64,000 bases of DNA from Notospermus geniculatus (GCA_002633025.1 NMRB01001304.1:89402-153401), one strand, 5' to 3'. Counted from the stretch's first letter, positions 46,619 through 58,493 are shown. The notes: generated by a model from the sequence alone, not told the origin. Numbers and translations: made by a program.

Positions 46619-47213
46619 TGCTGGTTCGAAAATGGAGCTGCAAAAGAAGAACATCTTTTTCATCTCACTGAAAGTCAGAGGTCGCTCTGATCAGCTTTAA
46701 TGAAGCAGAAAAATATGGAAAAATTTTAAAAAATGATTATGACACATGATTAAATCTATTGACATCACATGGACCAGGACAAATGTTATTTTATTATGAT
46801 CATCTCTTTGGGTTGGACGAACTCTCAATGACTTTGACGAACTTTGGTGTTAAATGAAGCTTATTATCTATTTGGTTTTGAAGACACTCAGTTGAATGGT
46901 TCCTAACGAAATAATGAATGAAGCAACGTCGCTAGCACTAGACTCTAATTTCAATTAGGAACTCCAGGGTTCTTAAGAAGTGAAATTTAATTGTACTAAT
47001 CTTATTTGGGAAGTATTTTATGTTTACCAAACTGATTCCCTTCATCAGGAGAAAATTACTACAGGGTTTTGCAAAAAATATGTTTTAGTGAGACTGACCT
47101 TTACTAGAACTGCCTACACTTGTAAGAATTCTAATGAAATTTCCTAGAAGGACAACGCATGATTCCGATTTTCGTGAGAAAGCTGGCTTTCTTACACGGT
47201 CTAAACAGTCTTA
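46619..47213. other. No recognisable feature
   Basis: AT-rich unique sequence. Confidence 0.4.
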
Positions 47214-47385
47214 AGCTAAAGACACATAGATACGGTTCGTGCTCCGGTGCGGCAACGGTAGGGGTGTTTTTAAAGTTGACTGACCCAATGCTGCTTGACC
47301 CATCATTCAGCCGGGTCAGTCGACTTAAAAAACACCCCTACCATTGCCGAACAGGAGCACGAACCACATCTATGTGTCTTTAGCT
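47214..47385. mobile_element. AGCTAAAGACACA palindromic MITE, copy 1
   Basis: Arms of roughly 75 bp start AGCTAAAGACACATAGATAC and end ATCTATGTGTCTTTAGCT; both carry GGTAGGGGTGTTTTTAA-type sequence and GACTGACCC. The central loop is short. A second copy is at 53892-54064. Confidence 0.9.
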
Positions 47386-47816
47386 ATGTACAACCACGTC
47401 AGTAACAGCCTGGGTTCAGATTTCTACAGTTGTTTGCGGAGAGCCATCTTATATTTCCAGTGGTAATGCCTTATCTGCCCCAGGCATGTCTTGTTTTGGA
47501 CTGTGTCCAAGACATTTCTGGTCAAAGAGCAAAAGAGGAGATGACCAAAGGAGACAGGTAACGAATTCAAGGTTGCACCGGTTTCAGATGTCCTACGCCA
47601 ATCATCTATGCATTGAATATGATCCAGGCCAACTATGACATCATCAGAAAGGTACAAGTTTGCATCTTTGTGATTCATTTCCTTCCAACGCCCCAGAGGT
47701 TGGAATTACCACCAACTTTCCATTTGTAATGTGATAATCCTGTATTATTATTTGAAGCAAATTACACAAACCTCCTTATCCTTAGGAAATTCCTTTAATT
47801 TACCTGGCTTGATCTG

Positions 47817-47925
47817 GGACCTGTTTCATAAAGTGATTTCAAGCTAATGGTACCATTAACTCAGTGCATTTTCCATTAGGTTAAAGGTAACATTAGCTTA
47901 AAGTCACTTTATGAAACAGGCCACT
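47817..47925. mobile_element. CTGTTTCATAAAGTGA palindromic MITE
   Basis: CCTGTTTCATAAAGTGATTT pairs with AAAGTCACTTTATGAAACAG; AAGCTAATGGTACC and its partner follow. The right half of another copy is at 63115-63168. Confidence 0.85.
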
Positions 47926-48404
47926 TGTCTTTTATAATGCCAGATTCACCAACATTGGGCCTTGAGACCAAAATCCCTACCACATGGTCAATTTTGTTTT
48001 ATTTCGATTATGCTGTCGAAGAGGGGCTCACTTGCAGATGGTTGTTTGGAAGCCAAAGCGATTCTCATCGGAAAATTATCTGCCGACGCCAGCAACACCA
48101 AAACGCAGATTAACACCTTTGGCTTACAATCCATAGTAAACAGACCATTTTCCCAAAGCGGCTTAGAGGTGTCTCAGTATTACCAGCGTAAAGGCGTCAC
48201 CAAGCATCATCTTACCAGATACAACGATTGCCCCAGGGCGGAATACGGATGAGAAAATTGTGGATCTTTGTGCGGCATATACCGTAATTATGACCTTGGT
48301 TCTGTTTATATGATCCGTGATGAGGCTCTTCCAAACAAATCTTCTCTCATTGTCACCGCTGTGGTCCAAGGCCACACAAATTACTGTCTGCGTTTATCTC
48401 GCTT

Positions 48405-48600
48405 TCACCATTTTGGATATAAAAGGAAACGTCGTCTCCAAAATTTCGCAAATTTTCGAGCCCAACCGGGGCCTTCTTCAGGCCTGAAAGTGCGCGAGGA
48501 AGACCCCAGTTGGGGTCGAAAATTTGCAAAATTTGGAGACGACGTTTCCTTTTATATCATTTTGTGTGTTGTTCTTTGTGCTTTCTGTTGGATCACCATT
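48405..48600. mobile_element. Palindromic retro-type insertion, related to 7544-7799
   Basis: TCACCATT stands at 48405-48412 and 48593-48600, and the match extends to 12 bp with one change. Between them 48416-48558 is an inverted repeat whose arms contain GACCCC/GGGGTC-type stems followed by CGAAAA, then TATCATTTTGTGTGTTGTTC as in the other insertion. On the minus strand 48454-48481 reads CTGAAGA, a stem-loop, then GAAA, the layout of a hammerhead ribozyme core. Confidence 0.7.
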
Positions 48601-48921
48601 GTGGAGGTAGGCCTAAGGCACACGAACTGATGCAGTGTTTTACGACCCTTTCACGTTGAAATCATTTCCATTTGCAAATGTGCGTGGTTTTTCAAACGAA
48701 CAATATATAATAGATACATTGTATCATTAACTTACTGGTATTGATCTTGAGAAGAGCAGGTGAACTCCAGGGCAGATGAACAGAACAAGATTGTATTCTG
48801 ATAGACACCATCATTACACTATCAAGCAAATGGTATCTATCGCATTAAAGTTGTTGAAAACGTTCTAGGCCTAATATGAAATGTCCAGGGACATTGTGCT
48901 CACCTCCCTGACAGACTAAGG

Positions 48922-49022
48922 CCCGTATTTTAGAATGCTGCTCAACGCAAAGGAGTTCCTCAAGGCTATGTTCTCAACAGAACAATAGTCTTGACGAACT
49001 CCTTTACGTTGAGCAGCATGCC
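48922..49022. mobile_element. GGCCCGTATTTTAG palindromic MITE
   Basis: GAATGCTGCTCAACGCAAAG and GAGTTCCTCAAG on the left pair with CTTGACGAACTCCTTTACGT and TGAGCAGCATGC on the right. The left edge starts GGCCCGTATTTTA, in keeping with the GGGCC group. Confidence 0.65.
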
Positions 49023-49069
49023 CACCCCACCAAGATTCATGTGCCTCTGCCTTTGCCATTCCAAAACAA

Positions 49070-49145
49070 CAGACAGACAGACAGACACTAAGACACCATC
49101 CAACATGACTAGCTCCGCTGACCTTTGATCAGCTGAGCTAAAGAC
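49070..49145 (+). repeat. Second copy of the ACAGACAG...CAGCTGAGCTA repeat
   Basis: ACAGACAGACAGACAGACAC, ACTAGCTCCGCTGACCTTTG and CAGCTGAGCTAAA match 22015-22100. Confidence 0.5.
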
Positions 49146-49845
49146 AAAGAAAATGTTTGATCAGACCAGTCACATTTCAAACCATCGCACCTGATGGCAA
49201 ACAAAGAAGAACATTGCTGCAGCCTAATACAATTCCTGCAGCAACTTGTGGAGTGGATTGAATTTGCCATATTATGGTTGACTCACCACAATTCATAATG
49301 GCATAATTTACAAACTCTTTGATAAAAGGTACCCTCGCTTTTCGTCTACAACTCTTTGATATTCATTTAAGAGATGATTGCAATTTGTTCCACTTCTCCA
49401 AAGAATTACGCTGCTGCTATTACTTTGTTACTTTTTCCTTCATTTATGAAGAAACCATGCTCTTGTTTTGCATCGGGACTTGCAGTCTTTCTTTTCATTT
49501 TCCGGTAACTCGCGTATAAGTTTATGATTGTGATTCCGTACCGTTGCACAACACTGATTTCTTTGAGAATTTAACAATTTCCTGGAGCACAGGTAATGAA
49601 GAAGTGAGGATTTTTATACGGAGCGTTATGCAGAGGAAATTTTGTTTGTCACGGTGGAGTGACTGGTGAAGATTTTTAAAGGCAAGGCACTGATTTAGTA
49701 AAAGCGGTGCGAACTTCATTCTCTGTGCATGATGAATCGCCTGATTGGGAAAAACGGCAGATTTGGTGGTTTGGATCTCACTGACTCAATCAACTTTCAA
49801 AAATTGGCCATCTTTGCAGGATTTCTATTGCATTCAAAGAGCACT

Positions 49846-50236
49846 GGGCCCATATTCATAAAACAACTTAAGTCCAAGTGTGACGCTTATCCATAAAACA
49901 ACTTAAGTCTAAGTGTGATGCTTATCCTTGTAAGTCAAAGTGTGATACTTATCTTTTATGTTGAACAAAGGGGAAGTGCACACTTAGACTTAAGTTGTTT
50001 TATGAATATGGGCCCTTAATCCATATTCATAAACATACCTACGTCAAAGTGTGATACTTATCTTCTGTGTTGAACAAAGGATAAGTGTCACACTTAGACT
50101 TAAGTTGTTTTATGATGGGCCCTGGGTCCATTGGGTCCATTCATAAACATACTTAAGCCTAAATGTGATCCTCACCTTCTGTGTTGAACAAAGGATAAGT
50201 ATCGCAAATGAAAACAGGTTTATGAATATGAGCCCT
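49846..50236. mobile_element. Three neighbouring GGGCCCATATTCATAAAAC elements
   Basis: Copies lie at 49846-50015, 50021-50120 and 50128-50236. Each runs from a CATATTCATAAA-type end through AAGTGTGA(T)(A)CTTATC, TGTGTTGAACAAAGGATAAG and CACACTTAGACTTAAG to a TTTATGAATATGGGCCC-type end. The first has an internal partial duplication. Two more copies are at 57410-57650. Confidence 0.85.
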
Positions 50237-50804
50237 GTGATTTAGCACTTGTGCTGAGTGGGTGGGGGAGGGGCATTTTAGCAATCACACTGAATCTGGC
50301 AAACATGGGGGATGAATTTTCTGCATCAAAATGTACAATATCGAAGTCTTTACAAATGATTATTTTTGCAAATACCTGTACATTTCACCGTAAGCTGTTC
50401 TTTTCATCAGTATGTTTTGACTTGAAGGCAATCAGAAACCTATCGTATTGTCTGCTAATCGATTATAGAACTTTTAATGATTTTGATTACTTGGTTGATT
50501 TCTACTTCACTTTGATGTTTTGTACTAACTGCTTGAGGCGATGTGTATAAATAAATTTCATGATTACGTAGAGACTGTTATCTAATGTTGAACCATTGAA
50601 GTGCTTTTTTGTATCTGTTATAATAATAGATTTTATCAGGTTTTATTCACTCATGTTGTGTTCTGTTAATTTGTTCACAGTCAGCTTTTCCTTCACCCTT
50701 TCAGTCTGACGCAGCCTTCTTCATAAGGCCCACTTACACTTGGCAAACCTTTTATGGCAACCTAGGGCAACCCGTGATCCAGTTTTGGGTATAAAGCTGC
50801 ATTT

Positions 50805-50915
50805 ACCAGACATCCGTAATGCAGTATACGGGATACAGAAGCAATATGTTGTATTCAAAAATGCCTAGCATGTACCGCTTACGCATTCCGGATGTCCGGT
50901 AAACGCAGTAATAAG
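50805..50915. mobile_element. Short inverted-repeat element
   Basis: GCTGCATTTACCAGACATCC and GTAATGC pair with GCATTCCGGATGTCCGGTAA and ACGCAG. It sits three bases left of the TTAA element at 50918. Confidence 0.6.
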
Positions 50916-50917
50916 AG

Positions 50918-51068
50918 TTAAAGCGGACTATTCGCACCGAGTCAAAGATTCCACAGAACAGTTTCCAGAGCGGCCGCCGCAATGCATTTACCAGTTGTTG
51001 TTATGAATAAAATGGACTGTTTTATTATTTTTGGTTCACTTTGAACCGACGCGAACAATCCGCTTTAA
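50918..51068. mobile_element. TTAA-flanked MITE, 151 bp
   Basis: TTAA at both edges (50918-50921 and 51065-51068). The inner ends AGCGGACTATTCGC and GCGAACAATCCGCT pair with two mismatches. Fits piggyBac or Kolobok-type target use. Confidence 0.85.
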
Positions 51069-51656
51069 GTCAACTGGTGGGCCAGCTGCCATTTCAGTTT
51101 GAGTAAGCATAAGGGGGGCAACCATGCCATAGCTTCATGGGCCAAGTAGCTTCCTCTAGCCTATAATGACAACGCAGAGTTTTTTATTTGAGCCAGAAAC
51201 TGCAAGAAAGTTACATCGGGTTGATCTGACTGTTAGAGGCAAGAGGTCGATACCAAATCTTTTGGTGGGGAATTACCTTGAAAAAAATCTATGAAAGTGA
51301 TTCACCTTCACCTGCTTGGCATTGTCAAGTAAAATCCAATAGACCCCCAGAAAATCACAAGGATATTGGAAAACGGGTGCCGGAAGAGAAAGACTTGGTG
51401 GATTATTTGGTAGAAGTGAAAAAAAGAGGCTGACTGAGTGGATTTTATCGGTCTGGCTTCGGTGACAAGTGTCCCTGGTATTATTGATAAAGGGCCCATT
51501 GTTCCACTGATATGAACTGTTAGAAACTTTATCTAAAGATATCAAAAGCTCCAAGATTCAATTGAAAGTTTAAACCACAACTGTTGAAGGTGTTAGATAT
51601 CATTGTGTGTAAAGAGACTCAAAAGAATGAAAGACATGCATTATCAAAGGGTGTTT

Positions 51657-51935
51657 TTAAAGCCCCACAGTATTGAATTTTACGGTATTTTCAAAATGTT
51701 AGGAGAGAGCACAAAGAGGTCTCATAGCCTTGTGAAGGTCCCCAAAATGCTTGCCTGATACTTACTTTTAATAACCAAGGCCTAGTTTTCAACAGAGAGT
51801 GAAAAAACTGCGTAGGGGAGCTCTAATGCATTGAGATAGAGCGTAGTACATTTTTACACTACGCTGACGTCGTGACGTCGTCAAGAATCGCGGCGACGAT
51901 TTGCGTTTTTCAGATTCAATACAGTGGGGCTTTAA
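51657..51935. mobile_element. TTAA-flanked MITE, 279 bp
   Basis: TTAA at 51657-51660 and 51932-51935. AGCCCCACAGTATTGAAT and ATTCAATACAGTGGGGCT pair with one mismatch. A GACGTCGTGACGTCGTC stretch lies inside. Confidence 0.88.
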
Positions 51936-53432
51936 CAATAATACGTTGGTATGCAAAAATCGCGTCATTAAAGGAAAGTAACATGGCCTTGAAGATGTGG
52001 TATCTATGAAAAGAATGTATTCTGAGTGAAAGAGCACGGAATCAGGAAGACGGTGTGAAAAAATGTTAGTGTGAACATCAGTTTGGATCTCCTATAAGGA
52101 CAGATGAAATAGTCCACGGACCATGTGCTCACCTGGGTAAATGTACCAGAAGAACGAACAACAAGTGTCAAGTCAATTTCCAGGGAAACATCATACCAGG
52201 TTAGAACTTTCTTTGTGGTATTGTTCATAAGATATGTGCCAAAGTAGGCTTACATTTTTTCAAGATGGATGACCGGCGGCCATCTTTTTTCTAACATTAT
52301 TTCCTTTTATTTCTGGCGCGAAAACAACCCTTTTGTTTCAGTTGCTGACATTAAAATTTTACATCATCATGTCACAGATGAAAATTTCTGCAGCTTCTTG
52401 CCTTTTCCGTTAAAATGAAGAGACAGGATGGCGATATTAGGTGTTTTTGTCTCAATAATTCCTGTAGAAAATGTACAGGCCATTTTTTCATGACACAACG
52501 TCGACATGTAAAATGACATCAATGACGTCATGGCGGTCACACCACTCAAAGCGGGATAGACGTCACGTGGGTTCCCCTCATTGTTACATTGTGATGTCAA
52601 AAGATCTGATGATTTGTCATGGCATCCCAGTGGCCGCAACATCACTTTAAGCACTTATGAATCATAACTCTCCATGCTTACCTCCCGTTGGCTATCATTC
52701 ATTCCTTTATCAATAAAACTTGCCAAGTTTATCCATAATTCAATACAAAGCCAATAAAAGAATTCACACCTTGCTGCCTCAACTGAAAACCCGATTACTT
52801 GCACGGAAACGTCTAATCTCTCTTAAGATGAATTCAGCGAACCTTCGTCAAACTGGATCTAACATGACAAATTTATCTAACGACAGAAAGATTAATTGTC
52901 GGTGTATCACAAAAGTGTGATGATGGTTTCTTTTTGTCCGTCAACTCAAACGTATTAATTTCAGCTATTTATCTGTCAGCGGTTAATGCAGGTTGTTCCT
53001 GAATGTGAGATGCTTTCGTTTGGGGGCATTGTGGGTGTCAGTTTCTGACTCCAAGAGATCTGGAGTGGTTATTGATATACTAGGCATTGGTTCTTTTGTG
53101 TCCTTGAAGAATTTAAGTGCTGAAGGGAAATATGTTGTTTTGGTGATTAACGTTTTGCAATCCAAGAGAAAGCAATAATGCTGAAAGCAATAAGTGTTGT
53201 TTGTAGCATATGTCAATGCGTGGGCTGTCCAGTAGGCCCTTTGGGTAGTTTACCAACTCCCTTTTGCCTGGGGTGGGTTAGGCGATGAATGGGTATAATG
53301 GCTTTCTTTCTTTACTTCTTTTCACTACATGCAAGGATAAGTTCCAGAAATGCAACATTTTGGTATAAAAGACTTACATTTTTTTACAAAACAGGGATGT
53401 GATTGCAATTGGTAGAATATCTTACCTTTCAG
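51936..53432. other. No recognisable feature
   Basis: Mixed DNA without supported features. Confidence 0.4.
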
Positions 53433-53663
53433 TTCCAAGAAATGATTGACGATGGGGACAAACCAACCTTGCCTCAAATTGAGGATCTTGAACCTGCAAA
53501 ATATAGTATTAGAAACTTAGCATTCAATCTTAGAGATGGAGCAACAACTCAAGATTTCATCACAGTGACCGCAGAGATCACTGCAAACAATATCTTAACA
53601 ATTTTTTCCACTTATAACTGCCCATACACAACCATTGCTGAAATTGACCACAACAATTGGTGA
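53433..53663 (+). CDS. Possible terminal exon, unknown protein
   Basis: A pyrimidine-rich stretch CTTACCTTTCAG at 53421-53432 resembles a 3' splice site. The frame that follows in phase 0 reads FQEMIDDGDKPTLPQIEDLE and continues for 76 codons to TGA at 53661. The residue mix is protein-like (acidic start, hydrophobic end), but I recognise no family. No poly(A) signal follows closely and no upstream exon can be tied to it. A frame of this length can occur by chance. Confidence 0.15.
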   Translation, partial: FQEMIDDGDKPTLPQIEDLEPAKYSIRNLAFNLRDGATTQDFITVTAEITANNILTIFSTYNCPYTTIAEIDHNNW

Positions 53664-53891
53664 ATGAATTGTTGAAATCAAACTTTCTTAGACTAAAACA
53701 AAAATGTGCCCATCACCACAAAACAAGTGCTAAGTCGCTCTGAAGTTGGCAGGTTGAGACAAGCATTTTGTTAATTTCAGTAGGCCTAGGCGTACTGTCT
53801 ACTGTCTTTTGTAAAATCTGAGTGATTATATTTCTTTCTTTATCTCCTGGAGTTATTTTGGTCCATCCTGGTTGTTATCCTGTGTGACTAA

Positions 53892-54064
53892 AGCTAAAGA
53901 CACAAGGATGCTGTTCGCGCTCCGGTGCAGCAACGGTAGGGGTGTTTTTAAAGTCGACTGACCCGACTGAATGAGTCGAGCAGCATTGGGTCAGTCAACT
54001 TTAAAAACACCCCTACATTGCCGCACCGGAGCACGAACCGAACCGCAGCCATGTGTCTTTAGCT
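53892..54064. mobile_element. AGCTAAAGACACA palindromic MITE, copy 2
   Basis: Same arms as 47214-47385 (GGTAGGGGTGTTTTTAAAG; GACTGACCC) with a slightly different loop containing GAATGAGTCGAGCAGC. Confidence 0.9.
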
Positions 54065-54558
54065 TTACATGTAGATGGATTTTGCTGTGACGGGTCATAA
54101 TGATTGATTTGACATAAAATAATGAAACTGATAAATGACTTATTTGTTCTGAAATCGAAAAGGTTGATTCAACAAACAAAGAATTGTTGAATTCAACCTT
54201 AGTGAACTGACATATGATAGGAAAAGAATATATTGGTTACAAAAATCGACATAGGTCTCCAAACATGGTTAGTGGCAATAATGACAAAAAATCAACAATA
54301 TTGCCCGAGGCAATGACACGTTTCTACGGTAACAGGGACAAAGTGCTGTCGTCTCCATTTTAAAGACTGTTCTTAGGGTATTGGATTTCAATACCGGCTC
54401 GCAAGGATGTAAGCCGGTTATTATTGTATTGCTATGGTTACCAGACAATAAATAGTCATCATTTCTACCTTTGTGATCTATCATGATGCTGTTTATTGTT
54501 TCAATGAAGTGATATCATGAAATAAAACTCTGAACTTTTGACATCAACACTTCACTAA

Positions 54559-54853
54559 TACCCCCGTCACACTGAGGCAGAATGAGTAGGAATGCCGTTG
54601 GAATGACAATTCGTAGTTCATTCCTGGACATTCGAAGTGCATTCTAAAAATTCTGACTGGATACAGACTGCATTCCTAATGTTCCGGCCCATCCTGTGGT
54701 CTGTCAGAATGTCTTCGACATGTTCGAAATTATCGAGGTGCATTCCAAGTATCCTTCGAAGCTCTCCCGAATCCAACTCGAATTTTGCAAACTTTCTCAT
54801 TCCGGCTGGTTCTGCTAGATTCCTGCTGATTCGAACTAAGTGTGACGGGGGTA
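54559..54853. mobile_element. TA-flanked MITE with CCCCCGTCACACT ends, 295 bp
   Basis: TACCCCCGTCACACT on the left, AGTGTGACGGGGGTA on the right, exact complements. The interior has several (T)TCGAA and GAATG/CATTC motifs, weakly paired. TA at both edges. Confidence 0.9.
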
Positions 54854-56552
54854 TAACCTGGAACATTTCAGACACAGGTGTAACACCCATTTCACGCAGT
54901 CACAATTTTGTGATCAAAGTTTTTGAAGCAAAGTAGGTTTCTTCTTACAAATGCTGGGAAAATGAGTTTTGGCCCCNGAAAATTTTACATCATTAAATAG
55001 ATGAAGAAATGACCTAATAGCTGTCTGGGAATTACACTGTGTCAAAGTTTCATTAAGAGATGAAACTGACAAGCGTTGAAGAAATGGTCATAAAATGAGT
55101 AATCAAACTCCCATGGTGGCTTAATTTCACACTTTCCTGAATGCCATGATAATGAAATTGACAAGCAATGCTAAGTGACAAATTACAGGATAACTGGGCT
55201 CTAGACAAATTTTTTTGTAAAAACACTGTTAAGTGTTCTGCAGTTTTGTGGGAGGAATAAGCCTGAGCAATGGGCTTAAACTTTGTAAGAGGAGTAAAGC
55301 CTGAATGGGTCTTATTAAACTTACAAACCCAAAGACAAATGCTTCATCATTACAAAGTTCTGATTGCTGCAGCTGGCAGCACACAGAACGAAACCTCAGT
55401 GAAATCATTTTGTGAGCCATGTCTGTGAGATAAAAGGCTCGCGTGCTACATCATCTCTGCAAGTTTTATGTCTGCTGCTAGCTTTAGAACCACATGTCAG
55501 TCACATGATGCGTCTGACTTGTCTGAGATGACCTTGCACTCATGAATTGTGTGCTACCAACTTAAGGATGAGAAAATATTGGGGATACTCCATTGGGAAC
55601 TTGGCGGAGTTTTGGTTATAACAATCTGAAAGGACCGGACCGTTATACAGTCAAAACAGTAGCAGCCGAGCATGCTAAACAACCAAACACAAAACTGGCA
55701 TCCAACAAAAACATCACGGAGATTTTGCTGGTGGTACACCAAGGGTTCGTCTCATCCGTCGTGCATGGCCAATCAACCCAACCCAAACATGAATGGAACC
55801 TATTCCTGTAGCTAAGCCTGACAGATGATGGTTCACCATGAACTGGGATTGTAAATGTCATAATGGGATCATTACGATGATGATTGATCCATAGATTGGT
55901 TTCATTTAAACAGAAAATAATTACCGATTTATTACAGAGCATGGAATAAGGACAATGTCAGTTGTTCAGTTTGTTTTATGATCAGAATAATTGACTGAAG
56001 TCTTATTTTTTATTTCATCATCCTGAAGATGAATGAAATGTTGAACTCACTCCCTCATTCTTTTGAATTGAATGCTGAACTTCCCCCTTTCATTATTTAG
56101 GATTTTAATTGACTTTATCTTGGCTAAAAGCTTCCCTCACTTTCTAATATTGGACTGTCAAAAGACTGCTTTGGCAGCATACAAACCTGCCAATTGCAGT
56201 CTATAGCTTATCAAGGCAACTGCTAAAATAATTGGGTCACAAAAATACAAAGTTTACAACAATAAATTTCTCCTCATCTTACACAAAGTACCTGTCATAT
56301 TTGTTTCCTGTGACATTGCAAAATGATTTGTTGAAGTTATCATCGAGTATATAGGATATGGGCAAAAAAAAAGTACACTATTTGTGACATGTACTGTAAC
56401 TTTTATAGATTTTCTAGATTTGCCATATTTTGCACCTCATATATAACAATAACATGGTTAATTGTGGCATGCAAACTTTAGACTGCATTGCAAAAGATCA
56501 CACTCAAACAAATGTATCCAAATACTGAACTGTCTCATAGGTGTCGTAATAA
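54854..56552. other. No recognisable feature
   Basis: Mixed DNA. Base 54977 is undetermined (n). Confidence 0.4.
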
Positions 56553-56688
56553 TAAGGAGGTTGAGATCAGTGACTTATCACGGATCCTTATATGTATATC
56601 GAAATGTACACAAAATTTGTCCTCGTTGTACAGAATTCTATCCGTGCATATAAGGATTCGTGATAAGTCGCTGATCTCAACCTCCCTA
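56553..56688. mobile_element. TAAGGAGGTTGAGATCAG MITE with intact spacer
   Basis: TAAGGAGGTTGAGATCAGTG and GATCCTTATATG on the left pair with CATATAAGGATTCG and CGCTGATCTCAACCTCCCTA on the right. A spacer of about 45 bp remains, unlike the copy at 29681-29768. Confidence 0.85.
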
Positions 56689-57404
56689 ATGGTTGGAAGT
56701 TATCACCTTAGTTGCAATGACTGTCTTCCCTTCCCAATGTCCTACATTATATAGCGGTTGAGTTATCACTGAAATTATACAACTCAGTTTACACGGAAGA
56801 CAACACGCAAAGGGTCACGGCCTTCCTGTCCAGAAAAAAAGTCATCCCTACCCCGCCAATGAGGACTAATCCCAAACCACTTATCGCCACAATGCAACCA
56901 ATAAACCGCTACATTACTGATAAAGCAGATCCCAAAATCTGGACAAGTTCTGATTAGTAATATGGATGGTCATTTTGCATGATTAGATTGTGGAAAGCTG
57001 CACTTGTCCGCTGGATATCCCTCATCCGAGTGTCAAAGGCTATCTCCTCTTTCTGCGGGCTAATATTTTTTGTCAGTGTTTATCGTTGCCACGGTAACAA
57101 TGAGATGAGAAATTGCTTGCTTGATGAACCTTGGTTAATGAGTTGGATCATTTTGGAGACAATGAAGCTGAGTTTCTTATCATTGGGTGAGAACAGCTCT
57201 CGAACAATCACAAAGAGCGGAAGAGAACATTGGACCTAGATTTTTGCAAATGTAGACAAAAGACTGGCTCATTTGTATTATCTAAACAAAAATTCATAAA
57301 ACTGAACATAAGTTCAACCACAAATGACTGGATTTGCATGAGGAAATTGATTCTCATGTGGAGAGGCGCGTATTTACCTCCGATGTTGTCCTTTCTACCC
57401 TGGG

Positions 57405-57655
57405 TCCATCTTAAACACACTTACCTGTAAGTCAAAGTGTGATACTTAATCGTTTGTGTTGAACAAAGGATAAGTGTCACACTTACATGTAGACTTAGTT
57501 TTATGAATATGGGCCCTGGCCCCGCATTCATAAAACTACTTAAGTCTAAGTGTGATACTTATCTTTTGTGTTGAACATAGGATAAGTGTCATACACAAAA
57601 GATAAGTATCACACTTAGACTTAAGTAGTTTTATGAATACGGGGCCTGGTCCATA
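57405..57655. mobile_element. Two neighbouring GGGCC...CATAAA elements
   Basis: The first (about 57405-57516) has a worn left end and a right end TTTATGAATATGGGCCC. The second (about 57520-57650) pairs GCCCCGCATTCATAAAACTA with TAGTTTTATGAATACGGGGC over long arms. Same family as 49846-50236. Confidence 0.85.
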
Positions 57656-58181
57656 TTCACAACTTACTCAAGCAATGGAGAAAGGGTTAACAGCCTTACA
57701 ACACAATAGCTGAAATGTACATCTCTGCAGGGGTTGACAATAGTAGAGAACAGCAGTGATATCATAATAGTTGAGTAAACTGATGACCAACGATGATCAC
57801 CTCTGACAAGCTCTACTTTTGCTGGAGCGGGTCACAATTTCTAAGTCACAGAGCTTCAGGGAACAGACCAGAGGGGGTTAATCGTTCCTATTACCTCTGA
57901 TGAATTCTATCCAACAAGTGGATGATTTATCAATGTTCTGACGGCTGATGTCCCGAGCCAGGTGAGATTACAAGCCCACTAACTAATAATATTTTGTCAT
58001 TAATAGTGAGGGCTTGTGCTCAGAATACTAATTCAGAGCCAAGATGTCACTGATATTTACCTATCTGTTGTGCTTTTATGGAATTATCTGTGATTGTTGT
58101 TATCTAGTCTGGAACATCACTTGTTTTGTATAGATATACTAAAGCTCCTGGCCTCAAAGAGACAACAGCAATTTTCTATCT

Positions 58182-58347
58182 CAGGGCCACAGCTTGCATA
58201 GGGTTGGGGAGGGGGTAAATACCCCCACACGTCAACAAAAACTTGTACTTCATGTAGATTTTGGTGGAAAAATAGGAAACAGTGTAGTTTTCTCCCTTCC
58301 CCAGGGAACTAATCCTCCCCCTGACCAAAATACCAGCTACGGCCCTA
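58182..58347. mobile_element. CAGGGCCACAGCTTGC element
   Basis: CAGGGCCACAGCTTGC on the left and CCAGCTACGGCCCT on the right, with GGGGAGGGGG and CTCCCCCT paired inside. No clean target duplication; the right terminus has lost its final G. Related to the lone end at 5363. Confidence 0.65.
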
Positions 58348-58493
58348 AGCAGGGTTCCCCCAGGATACTGGCCTGATTGTTGCACTGGCCATAGGTAGCC
58401 GGAGTCACGCACAGCAGTTGCTTTCAGTTTCTGATGAACCAGACTGAGTGAGAACATTGTTCGGATAATTTTTAAACTCTCCTTAGCAAACTT

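Noticed and set aside
54977-54977. Undetermined base n
   Set aside because: A single ambiguous assembly position with no biological meaning.
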